A stretch of 64,000 nucleotides of DNA from Caprella mutica (taxonomy: Eukaryota > Arthropoda > Malacostraca > Amphipoda > Caprellidae), in contig CANNZV010001158.1 of assembly GCA_947561585.1 (NCBI GenBank), positions 62,001 to 126,000 on the forward strand, read 5' to 3'. Made by a program: the position numbers and the translations under genes. The notes under the pieces are model-generated. The model saw nothing but the letters and a program-made list of their open reading frames with translations. It made no database searches and was not told the DNA's origin. This document shows positions 1-10,209 of this stretch, one piece after another. Position 1 is the first letter of the stretch. The number at the start of each line of letters is the position of its first letter.

Positions 1-665
1 GAGTTGAAAGGTCTCAAACCTATCGGAATTCCTTGCTGTTGCTGACTTGGTGTTTGAGATCTCTGATTGTATGATGAAGCTGGCCGGTTATGGTGATATT
101 GGTAACTATTTTGCTGTGGAGGTGGTGTTACCTGGTGTACTTGAGCTTGGTTCACCAGAGGCGATAGTTCATCTGCCATTGATCCTATTTCTGAGAGGGA
201 GAGGGATCTATGTGACGCCAGTGCAGCAGCAATCACTGGTGGTAAGGATTGCATAAATTTATGGCGCACAAGGTCTTCATTTCCTCCCACCTTAGATGCT
301 ACTTGTTGGAGGTTTCTCAAGTAGGCTGAAGGTCTACCAACCATGGGAGTAGCGGAGATTAGCCTCTCAAATAGTTCTGCCTTGGTTTTAGTGTAAAAAC
401 CGTTCACTGCTTTTTTCAGCAGTTCGTAGTCATTTGAGTCCAGGATCTCATCAGGAAGACTGTCTAGAACTTCAGTGGGTAGATTTGAAAGAGCATGTAG
501 ATAACGGGTAGAAGATACAGTAATGCCCTTTAGAGTGAATTGTGCTTCAAGAGCTCTGAACCAGTTGTTGGGGTTGTTTTCGGAGAACTGCGGACATCTG
601 ATGGAAACTGCGCCCACATCTGCTACCAGGATCGCTGGGTCTTTCACATCACCTTCCTCAGACAT
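1..665 (-). CDS. Retrotransposon gag-like polyprotein, N-terminal part, runs off left edge
   Basis: An uninterrupted minus-strand frame of about 221 codons starts at the ATG at 665-663 (MSEEGDVKDPAIL) and is still open at base 1. Motifs in order are NPNNWFRALEAQF, then ISATPMVGRPSAYLRNLQQV, then LVRHKFMQSLPPVIAAAL, then a Q/P-rich tail. I recognise this block order from gag-like proteins of arthropod Gypsy-type LTR retrotransposons, which form the capsid-like particle; this assignment is from memory of the family. No zinc knuckle or pol is visible because the frame is cut by the window edge. The start is the first in-frame Met of the conserved block. A domesticated host gene is possible, since the visible part has no break. 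Confidence 0.72.
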   Translation of the reverse strand, partial: MSEEGDVKDPAILVADVGAVSIRCPQFSENNPNNWFRALEAQFTLKGITVSSTRYLHALSNLPTEVLDSLPDEILDSNDYELLKKAVNGFYTKTKAELFERLISATPMVGRPSAYLRNLQQVASKVGGNEDLVRHKFMQSLPPVIAAALASHRSLSLSEIGSMADELSPLVNQAQVHQVTPPPQQNSYQYHHNRPASSYNQRSQTPSQQQQGIPIGLRPFN

Positions 666-1447
666 TTTAGTGATATACTCCGAGAGGTCACCAGTGTAAA
701 AAGATACTTTTATTTAGGTAGTAAACTTTTTATCAATGATAATTCTGAGTTTGGATATCACAAGCCCGAGAAAGGGATGGAAAGAATACGAGGAGTGATG
801 CTAATTTGTATTGGTAGATGGTACAGTGCTAAGACCTGAAATTTAGAAATAACCAGTCTTACTATTTTTATAATGCATAAAAAATTAAATCCTATCTATT
901 TTAACAAGGTATTTTTCTTTCCTAATATTACAAGCATTTGAATTATTATAGATAAATATATACACGTATACAGGGAGAAAGTAATGAACATTTAAAATAA
1001 ATTCGTATAATTATTCAGAGAGCGTTTAACTTACCCAGCGTTTAGTTTAGTAGTGTGAGAGTTTAGTAGTGTGAGAGTCAGTAACAACGCCGGACACTAG
1101 TTGAATTTTAAATTTTTATAAGTGACTATGAAATCTGGTAAATTGGTAAGTTTTAGAACATAATGAATATCAATAAGGACATAAGGTTATGGTTAAAAAA
1201 AAAGAAATTTTATATTGAAACAAACTAAGTTACCTAAATGACAAAGTTAAGAATATTGGAAATACCTAGGTAGGTAACTAAGAACTAAGGAGAGTACACT
1301 GTTAACTAGTTAGGTAGGTATGGAGGATTGTAAGCTACTGACTTGTATAATTATTCTGAACCTATTGTTAATTTGCTTTTGAAGAGTATTGGAATAAGAG
1401 CTATAATTATTAAAGAGATTAAAGTAGTTTTAAAAAAATAATGAATT
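666..1447. other. Region upstream of the gag-like ORF, no gene seen
   Basis: This is AT-rich sequence without a supportable ORF. If the gag ORF belongs to an LTR element, its 5' leader and LTR should lie here, but I could not define LTR ends or a primer-binding site. A 17-bp direct repeat (TTTAGTAGTGTGAGAGT) sits near 1046-1079. On the minus strand a GGTAAGT donor-like site occurs near 1035, so a leader intron is conceivable. Confidence 0.4.
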
Positions 1448-2053
1448 ATGAAAAATTGTTTAAAAAAATTAAATACAAATTTAATGATCGCTACAAACCC
1501 ATGCCCACTTAGCTTTAAGAATAGACTTAAGAGTTACATATTAGGAAGGAGATCTGTTCTAGTATCGTCTAATGTTAATACAACTCCTTCAGAGGCATCA
1601 AGAGTGATGACAAAAAACTTGACAGAGCTACAACAGAACAGCTCTCCTTCCAAACGTTTTTGTGGAGATAAATTCAATGTTGGAGAGTGCCTGTCAGCTG
1701 ATGTATGCAATGAAATATTTGAAGCACAATTATCTTCTGAAATGCTTCCTCATGTTGACGACCTCAATGTTGACCAACTTGTGAGTTTGCAAGTGAAGAT
1801 TCTCCTGGAATGGAATATTTTCTTGGATTCATTGTGAACGAGTTCTCCAAAAAATACCCATTCCTTGGCTCTGTTGCCGAATTCGAGCCTGATAGCTGGA
1901 CATCATATGTCAGTAGAGGAGGTTTGAAAAGAATCAACCAAGAATATTTTGATGATTTCACTTCTATTGAGAAGGTTTTTCAGTCCATACATGGTGAGAA
2001 CCTGAAAGAAGGTCACAATGCTCTCGAAAAGCTAACCGAACTCTCTTAAGCTT

Positions 2054-3296
2054 GTCGCCCACCTAATCGGATCGGAAACGACGCGGAAGCTCACGAAGCC
2101 TCGGAACGGACACGACACGACGTTCGTACGCACACCAGTTCAGATGACTTCGGAAGAGAAACGATGCCGACAGCCGACATCACAATACCTATAAGAATAT
2201 AACAATTAAAAGTTAAAATTTATCGATCATGACAACTATTTTATACGATAGGTATTTGATAAAAAAAAATCGGTAGCATCGTTGTTGTTTTTAATTTTCA
2301 GTTCGAATCTCTCTAATTTATAATCATACAAGTGTACTTCCCCATTGAAATTAATGTTTTTCCCCCCAAAAAAATACAAAAAAATATATGTTGAAAAACA
2401 ATATATATAAAAAAGATATGTTGAAAATATATAAGCGAAAAAAAATTATTTAAAAAAAATTTGTTAGAAACATATAAAAAAATGTATATAAAAAATCATG
2501 TATAAACAAATGTATAATGCAAGTACAATTTATATAAATGAAATGTATGCAAATAATATGTATGCAAATAAAATGTATGTAAATGAAATGTATGTAAATG
2601 AAATGTATGTAAATGAAATGTATGTAAATGAAATGTATGTAAATGAAATGTATGTAAATGAAATGTATGTAAATGAAATTTATGTAAATGAAATTCATGT
2701 AAATGAAATTCATGTAAATGAAATTCATGTAAATGAAATTCATGTAAATGAAATTCATGTAAATGAAATTCATGTAAATGAAATTCATGTAAATGAAATT
2801 CATGTAAATGAAATTCATGTAAATGAAATTCATGTAAATGAAATTCATGTAAATGAAATTCATGTAAATGAAATTCATGTAAATGAAATTCATGTAAATA
2901 AAATTCATGTAAATAAAATGTTTTTCTTCTTAGTTATTTCAATAACTTTTCGTGATCTGATTTATAATCATTAAAGTTAATTGAATGAAACTAATTGACT
3001 ATGTATTAATATCAACGTATTCATCACGCAGTAGGATATTCACAGCTATTCCAATCTTCCATATTCATCCCAGCCTCTCCATACACCGTTCTGCGCATGC
3101 GCAATCTCTCGGACGCATCAGAACTATCAGAAAAATATTCTATCAAACATATCCGCGTCGTTTCCGTTCCGATCCGACGCGTCGTTTCGTTTCCGATCCG
3201 AGCAGGTGGGCGTTAGCACGTTCAAATGTATGGTTTAGATATTTGTCTGATGCTTCGTGTCCGTTCCGATGCGTCGTTTCCGATCAGGTGGGCGAC
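2054..3296. mobile_element. Foldback element inside the P-like fragment
   Basis: The left end GTCGCCCACCTAATCGGATC and the reverse complement of the right end (GTCGCCCACCTGATCGGAAA) are inverted repeats rich in CGGAAACGACGC-type motifs, about 150-200 bp long on each side. AAGCTT flanks both ends (2048-2053 and 3297-3302), which may be a 6-bp target duplication. The transposase reading frame continues on both sides, so this is an insertion. The centre is AT-rich and holds a 15-bp tandem array. No transposase is encoded. The superfamily is not determined. Confidence 0.6.
2535..2916. repeat. 15-bp tandem array (about 25 copies)
   Basis: Unit AAATGAAATTCATGT, with an earlier variant block AAATGAAATGTATGT at about 2577-2675. 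Because 15 is a multiple of three, both strands show long artificial ORFs (NEIHV and NFIYM repeats). The two variants form separate homogeneous blocks, as expected from local unequal exchange or slippage. Confidence 0.95.
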
Positions 3297-3446
3297 AAGC
3301 TTTACACTCCGGCATGTAAAGTTCCCAAAGAGGTTGTCCAATTTTATATGAGGTGTAGGATTTACTTCCGTTTAAAATGTTTAAATAGAAATATAATTCA
3401 AAATAAAAGAAAGAAACTGAACAAGTTCTCCAAACTTATTAATTAA

Positions 3447-5640
3447 TTTTATTTTTAACTTAACTATGAGAATGTGTATTATTATTATTATTTTTGATGA
3501 AATTATATTTTTATCATGGAAATTCACAATTTTCATTTTTTTAAACGCTACTTGCAGTTTTTGAGGATATGTATATTATGAACCACAATATAAAGTTAGT
3601 GATCTATGATTTTCATTCATTCCTTAATTGAAGAAATCCACCGACAAATATTAATTATATATATTTCACCATATCGACTTTATCGTGATAAATAATTCTT
3701 ATACCTACATTTTTATATTAGAATTTACTCTCTATAGTTCTGCAATATCAATCATTGTTGAAGGAATACACAATCGATCGTAGTCGACACAAATCTAATT
3801 ATTATTGATTACCATCATAACCATGAATTGAATAGTTTAACTATTTGATTCATGATCTGAGCTTAATTTAATAAATGATTTCAGTATTAGGTATATATTT
3901 AATTATATATTAACATTTACGATGTCTTTAATTATATATTTGATCAAGCAATCTAAAGTTATTTCATGAAAATCTATAACTAAATATTTCCGATGCGAGT
4001 ATCTGTATACCAGGTGACGTCATGAGTGGCGCGCGTGACGTCACACTTTCACGCCGTTTTCAAGTGCGACTATCCTTCTAACTATTTAATTCATGCCTAG
4101 GCCTATGTAAAAAAATATAAAATAGAGTTACATGTTGCGTTCCATTGTTTATTACTATCATTTATAAATCATATAAAGAGTTTTAAATTATCCTAGTAAT
4201 ATTAAAAATAAAAATCATTGAATCAATAAAACCACAAAATGTAGGTATATTCATTTTAGTTACTCCTTACATAAATATTCTGTGACATATAAGTTCTTTT
4301 CGTTCATATTACGAACTTCTTCATAAAACATACATTAATTTTGCAAATTAATTTGCGCTTTAGATCTCCCAGACGTAGGGAGCTATATCATAAACCATTT
4401 GCTGCACAGTGGATTATATATTATCCAGCACGTTCTTTTAAAAAGACCTTGATACCGATAATTTAAATATTCTTGGGGAACTCGACCTCAGATTTTATTC
4501 ATTGATTAAAATTATCCAGTACAAATTTTGAGAAATACTTTGGTAACTGGATGAAAATTATAATGCTATTATAGGTACCTAGAATTAGTTATCGTAAACT
4601 ATACGAGCGTCGACATTATTGGAACAATGCGAGCAGAGCAATGTAGCGTCACTGCGTCAGTCCAACGACACTCTAAATCTGTTATATAACGCCAGTTAAA
4701 TATTAAATAGGTACCATAAATTTGTTAACAGACTAATTCTTCTTCGTTTGAGTTATAATTAGGTACCCATGTTATCGCAATATAAAAAAGTGGTAGTAGA
4801 GCCAAAGAGAATTTTCTACCTAGTAACACAAATATAGGTAAGTACGGTAAAGTACCTAGCCTAGTTACCTGGTACCAGGCTTTTCAATTTTAAAGTCTCC
4901 CATTAAGGTAAGTACCTATGTACCTACCTAGCATGTAGGCTATGACCGTTAGGTCTGACTTGGTATGTACTAGATATGCTATCCGTTATGCGAAATAGCA
5001 TTTTATGAAGTGTCATGGTCAATTTGGCTGTCACCATGTCAGCCAAACTTACTCTGCTTGATTGATAATATGATATAATTTATAAAATATTAGGGCCTAA
5101 TTATTAATTATCTAGAGGCTAGGTTGAAGTTTGAACCTTAAGCTTAAGGTAGGTTCCTGGTAGACACTAGACATTATTAGTGTTGCTGTAACCTAAACCT
5201 AGTGTTGATGAAGTCTTAGTCTTGTCTGTAATCTGTACTCAGTAGCTAAGCTAGGTGTAGGTACCTATTAGGCTATTTGGTGCACTGAACTGTGAACTCT
5301 TTACTATTCTAAGATTAAAGAATCTGGAGAAAAGATGCCATCAATTTTTCATAATTTTGGCTAATGACTACCTAGTCCTCCAATATTTCCCATGTTTAAA
5401 TTTTTGGTAATATTATTAATATAGGATTATATATAGCTTAAAGTCCTCTGACATGACAAGAAACTTTATTTTGGAGAAATAATTATGCAATATATGTGCC
5501 AAGAGTACCTTTTACAGTTTACTATATATTCCCATATAGTAATTACTACCTAATTAATAATAGTATATTCCAGTAATACCATTAAATTTACTAACTAGGT
5601 AGTACTTATTTTAGGAGAAAAAATGTTGGAAGTTTCAAGT
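3447..5640. other. AT-rich intergenic stretch, no gene
   Basis: No ORF or conserved domain was seen. Around 4750-5290 the sequence is dense in short TAGGTACCTA/GTACCTA palindromic motifs. A CRE-like pair lies at 4015-4043. Otherwise nothing is supportable. Confidence 0.5.
4015..4043. promoter_or_regulatory. Pair of TGACGTCA palindromes (CRE-like)
   Basis: Two exact 8-bp palindromes TGACGTCA lie at 4015-4022 and 4036-4043, 21 bp apart (about two helical turns), in an otherwise very AT-rich region with a local CpG-rich patch (GGCGCGCG between them). This is the consensus of CREB/ATF-type bZIP sites. No gene start is visible nearby, so the regulatory role is speculative. Confidence 0.25.
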
Positions 5641-5644
5641 GTTG

Positions 5645-5805
5645 GAAGATTACCAGACTGCAGGAACTGGTGGCGTGTTCTCCAAGAAATCCTCTATTTT
5701 GGCTTCTGTTCTCAGTAAAATACATGTGAATATAGGAGGAAATTAAGGATTGTTTGCACAGAATATGTTAAAAATGTCCCATGTTCTGCAGACTGGGGCC
5801 AAGAT
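5645..5805 (+). repeat. Dispersed repeat R1, copy 1
   Basis: The block from 'ccagactgcaggaactgg' through 'gttctccaagaaatc' and 'gttaaaaatgtcccat' to 'tctgcagactgg' recurs with about 80 percent identity by eye at 24918-25066 and 25930-26078 in SMARCD intron 1. It is non-coding, so it is an interspersed repeat family. The ends are not defined. Confidence 0.7.
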
Positions 5806-7568
5806 TAGCCAAATTAAGGGAAAATGTTGGTAGCTTTTTTGCTTATTTTTGTATTTAATCCCCCCCATCTTATAGAATAATAGAGGCTGGCAAACGCCAA
5901 AGTTCCAAACTGTAGGCCAATTGCCAATTTTGAGCTTATGCTTAACCTAAATCTCAAAGGATTTCTGAAAATTTATATGGGATATGATCATTGATGGGAA
6001 CATAGGAATTAATTCTAAATTTGAAACTAATTTGACATTGGTACCTGAGTTTATGATCCTTTGAAATCATGAAATGATGACTGCAAAAGATGGGTGATTG
6101 GTGAAGTTGTGAAATTTATCTGGAAAATAATGAGGCCTTGAATTGACCTTCTGCAATATCCGGCGACAATTTTCCAATTAATTTCTATTTTTACATGTAA
6201 TTATTGGAGAGTATTTTGCAATTTTGGGTCATTTTGGCGAGAAATTTGAAATTTTTTGGAGAGAAATTGTCTGAAAAATTAAATATCTGGAGACTGACTG
6301 GGAAATGTAAGCCAAATATTTGGATTCAACTAACTTATCCTGAAACATGGCCAAAAGTCAAAGGAGTTCAGTGCACCCAATACAGTGGGCGTCATCATGT
6401 CATGGACACCATCCTGGCATCCACAGCCACAACTGTGTTAATTCCACAGTTCCATCAGCTTATCAGTGAAATTTTTCCCCTTTGAAAATAATATTCTTTA
6501 ATTCTAGCAAAGTCTGTGGATATTCAGCTATTTATTTCTGTGCTACAATTTATTTTTACTGGTTAACTTGGGAGAATATTGGTGAATCAGCCATATTATA
6601 ATTATTGAAATTATATATGTAGATTGTTTTATCTTTTTGTAAAGTCATTGGTTTTTTGTGCACCAAAACAGACTGGGACACTAGCTTACAGCAACAATAG
6701 TAATAATGCCTACATTTAAGGCTTAACTTAATTATTAATAGTTAATATAGCCTATTATCAATCAACCAGAGTTTCAATGTCTGATTGTACTAGTTAGTCA
6801 CCAAGGTTACTAATTAGTATATGTGACTGTATGATTAAATTCTTCACCATATATATTTCAATTTATAAAAAATAGTCCAAAAAGATTGATGGCCTACTGG
6901 GTGCATTGGAATGCATGCATTATTTTTGCCTATAGTAAGTATTTCTTTAAGCACAACTCTGAAATCTTTGCTAATAATTAAGGCTATTGTTAGCAAAGAT
7001 TGTTCTGCTAATTTTAGTAATATACCAGCTTGCAAAGTGTGTCAATGTCACAAAAGATATATTGAAACATTTTTTGAGGGGAAATATATCTTTGCAAGAT
7101 CTTGAACTATTTTGTAATTAATTCCTATATTTACATGTAATTATTGCTTGTGTTTTGGGAGATATAGCTAACTTGCTAACTATAGATAAACAAATATAGT
7201 ATCCACCAAATGACTAAAAAGGATTGAACCTATTTTGAAAACTGAATGAAGTTGATAATACATTTACATGCCAATAACAATGGACAGCATTGAAAGTGTG
7301 CAATTAATTGGGTGAAATGGAGATTATTTTATTTGGAAAATTCTATACATATTTAAACTCATAATTTATAGAAATTGTTTTGAAATTAATTTTTCATGTA
7401 AATTTAAGAACGATTGTGAATATATATTTCATATAACTAGCTGCATGACTTCTTTCTCAAGCTTGCAAAGTTGTGATTATCTTCTTTTTGACAAATAGCT
7501 ATAAGATGATTGTTGTTAAGTTTTGATGACTGTTCCATAATAATGACACCAACTATTTCCTTTATAGT

Positions 7569-9860
7569 TAGCTGCTGATTACATCAAGCTGATGAGGTAT
7601 GCAGGCATTCTTCCGCCACAAATCCCTCAAAGGAATAGCCATGGACTGCATGGTGTCTGTGAAGATTGGCAAGATGTACTTCAGTCTCTGTCTTCTAGGA
7701 GGAGGAGAGGCAGACCCTGTCTATGCTGCCTTCTACTCTGTGGATATCCCAATGCAGGCGTATCTTCATCATTCTTTTAACTCTAGATAATGAATAACTG
7801 TGATTGAATAACTTGCATATAAAGCAATAATTTTTAATGTAAGAACCTTCAATAAATGTATTAACTCAAGAATTTGCGTAGTGCATACATTTAAAATCGT
7901 AGTCTGCGATGAAGGGCCATTATTTTTTTAAACTGATGGCCATTCATGGTAGATTAAAGAAAATTTGTTCACTATTCACGGTGAATCTCTTACTCAGGAA
8001 TCTACATTCACTACAGAGGAATTTTACTGTATTACATGCAAGGTTCACTTTGAATATATCACATGTTCTTGTGAGTGATATGTAAGGTTGATCTTGAAAA
8101 TATCTTCTATAATTAATTAAAATTTTGAATGATGTTATCAACTCCTAATATGAATTTTGGTTATTTGACAAGATACCCTTTTTTCCATGGATATTTTTTT
8201 GGTCAATCATTCTATGTCTTTTCAGCTTAAGTACGTCGTATGCTAAATGTGTGACGTCATCAATCTGGATCACCTGAAGGAAGAGCAGATCGAAATGTAC
8301 GCTCACATTGCAGAGATTGAGCGCAACTGAGAGAAAGTCTTTGAAATCTCCACTCAATAAGGAGGTAGAGATGCAACTCTAGAACTCTGCCTGCAATCAG
8401 AAGCTCTGAGGAAAGAAGATTGAGAGTTTCTTAACAGGTGCATTGCTTACATTAACGTACTTTCGATAACCATTATGCCCCTAGGAGATCTATCCTAAAG
8501 CTAGTTGTGGTGAATGGAAGAAAAGATGATAGCTCTAGCCTCTAAGTTTATGCTCTTTAACTAGAAGGTCTCAGATTTTGGGTTACATAGGCTTCATTTA
8601 CTATCACCTCTTCATTTTCCTCTTGGATCCGTTTGTGCAGTCTCTGGTGCTTTTGAGCGTCATATTACTTGGTAAGTGACTGTATTCACAGAGTAGCTTT
8701 TCTGCATCCATGAGCATGTTATTGACGGTGGTACATGATTTTGCTCGTGTAGCCAGTCCTTTCTGACTGCTTTTTTCAGTCCCTTGTACTTATTTCCTTT
8801 TGACGTCAGTGATATGACCAGAAATGGTCGGAGCAGACGTTAAACCCCTACCAATTTTCAATTTCTTATAAATTATTTATCACTTGTAACCTCTAACGCT
8901 ATATTTGAATAAATATTATACTTATAGTCTATAATATGCTAGTTACATCAATAGCTTTTATTAATTTTTTTGTATAGCTATGCGAGGTATATTACACTAC
9001 TTTTTTGCAATAATTTATTCATCTTTTTGTTTCATCCATCAGGCAAACTTTCCTGATTTCATATCACTGAAGACGCTGAAGAAAAATTCAAAGTCTTGAT
9101 CTATGATGAGAAAGACAAGAACAATGTTGCTTCTATGATATTCATGAATGGCATGAATGGACCGAGACAGAACTGGTGAGAACAGTGATAGTTGAGCTTC
9201 TGGTCTTTACAGTAATGCAATTGGCAGATCTTATTTATAAGAGAACCATGATTTTTTAGATACAATTAATTAATTATTTATAAGGGATTTGCTTATATCT
9301 TATTCATGAATTTGTTTAAAATTCTCCATTTAATTTCTCTTCCTTATCATATCAGACTCTGGCTTCAGGGAGTTGACTCTGAAGATCACCAACTGTGTGA
9401 ATGCAATAACTGACAAGAGCATGAGGAGACCTATTCAGAGGGAAAGCAAACCTAAGAGGCACGAGAGAATCATTACTGACAAGAGGTAAGTAAATACAAG
9501 AGTGATATATGGCGCTACTATTGCTGTTTCGATTCTTTCCTTAAATTGAATGTGCTTAACGGACGATTGAAAATTGTCATTGTTCTTTAGAAATTTTTAC
9601 ATAGCTATCTGCAAAAATGACTTCGGTACCAAATTTTAATCCTATACAATTTTATAATTTTATTCTTTCCCGTAGGACTAAATTCGAAAATGAACCTTTG
9701 AGGTCCATGCGAAGAAGCAGCATACAGGTCAGAGCTGTCAGGCTGTTTCAAGGGTTAGATCTGCTTCCCTAGCACCCAAATACTTACGAAGCTGGCATTG
9801 TTCATCCTTAGTGAAGGGCCAAGTTGAAGGCTTTGGTGGAGAAGGCCCTCATGGCAGAGT
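7569..9860 (+). pseudogene. Decayed exon-like segments of an unidentified gene
   Basis: Several GC-richer, exon-like segments with plausible splice borders lie in an AT-rich background. About 7569-7780 reads GIAMDCMVSVKIGKMYFSLC in one frame. About 8228-8432 follows a TTTTCAG acceptor, reads LDHLKEEQIEMYAHIAEIER then DATLELCLQSEALRKED with three in-frame stops, and ends at AACAG|GTGCAT. About 9046-9176 ends at ACTG|GTGAG. About 9357-9487 reads ELTLKITNCVNAITDKSMRR and ends before GTAAGT. A further block spans about 9675-9860. The stops argue for a pseudogene or a degraded mobile-element gene. I do not recognise the family, and the grouping into one gene is inference from order and strand. Confidence 0.3.
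8759..8865. repeat. Dispersed SINE-like repeat, copy 1
   Basis: The block 'tttctgactgcttttttcag ... ttccttttgacg ... gatatg ... gcagacgttaaa' is repeated with point differences at 38512-38630. It is non-coding and about 110 bp long. The GCAGACGTTAAA core looks like a SINE-type interspersed repeat, but no clear A/B-box promoter or poly-A tail was identified. Confidence 0.55.
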
Positions 9861-10209
9861 AAGCTAAGGTCATGTGACTAAAAGTGACAGGCATGTCTAC
9901 ACTCTGATGCCCAAGCATTTGTTTCGTTGAAAGAATGGCATTGACACGAAACATAAGTGATTAATGTGTGGAATAAATTTAAAAGACATCTGCTGTATTA
10001 TTTCATTTGTCTTTCCTTTATAAATTTCAGAAGTTATGATACATAATGGAACATTATCCAATAGGTAGTTATAATTTGTAATATTCCAAATTTAGGCAAT
10101 TTTATTTTCGAAATCTTTATGCAACTACTAGCCGCCATCTAAAAGATCCTGCAAACATCGTTGTACCGATACTAGCCATCATCTAAATGATGACTGCACT
10201 CCGACGCTT

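Larger units (their letters stand above)
1448..3446 (+). pseudogene. P-element/THAP9-like transposase C-terminal fragment, frameshifted and split
   Basis: The first frame (1448 to about 1795) contains NPCPLSFKNRLKSYILGRRS, which resembles the conserved NP-x-C-L-x-F-x-x-R-L motif of P-element-type transposases. A frameshift near 1795 leads into EYFLGFIVNEFSKKYPFLGS and SWTSYVSRGGLK, the 'YVAGY...KYPxLG' and 'SRGGL' blocks of the same family. The frame breaks at 2049, where a foldback element is inserted, and resumes after it (about 3303-3446) with VPKEVVQFYMRCRIYF and LNRNI, the usual family C-terminus. Transposases of this type cut and paste DNA. This copy cannot be active: it lacks the N-terminal DNA-binding and catalytic parts and carries both a frameshift and an insertion. 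It could be a remnant of a THAP9-like host gene. Confidence 0.6.

Noticed and set aside
2450..2974. Long ORFs on both strands (NFIYM and NEIHV repeats)
   Set aside because: They are translations of the 15-bp tandem array. All frames stay open because the unit is a multiple of three and lacks stops.
6204..6485. 93-codon ORF
   Set aside because: Starts in sequence resembling the CCAAGTAA MITE interior (repeated GGAGAG motifs) and has no recognisable domain; kept out as unsupported.
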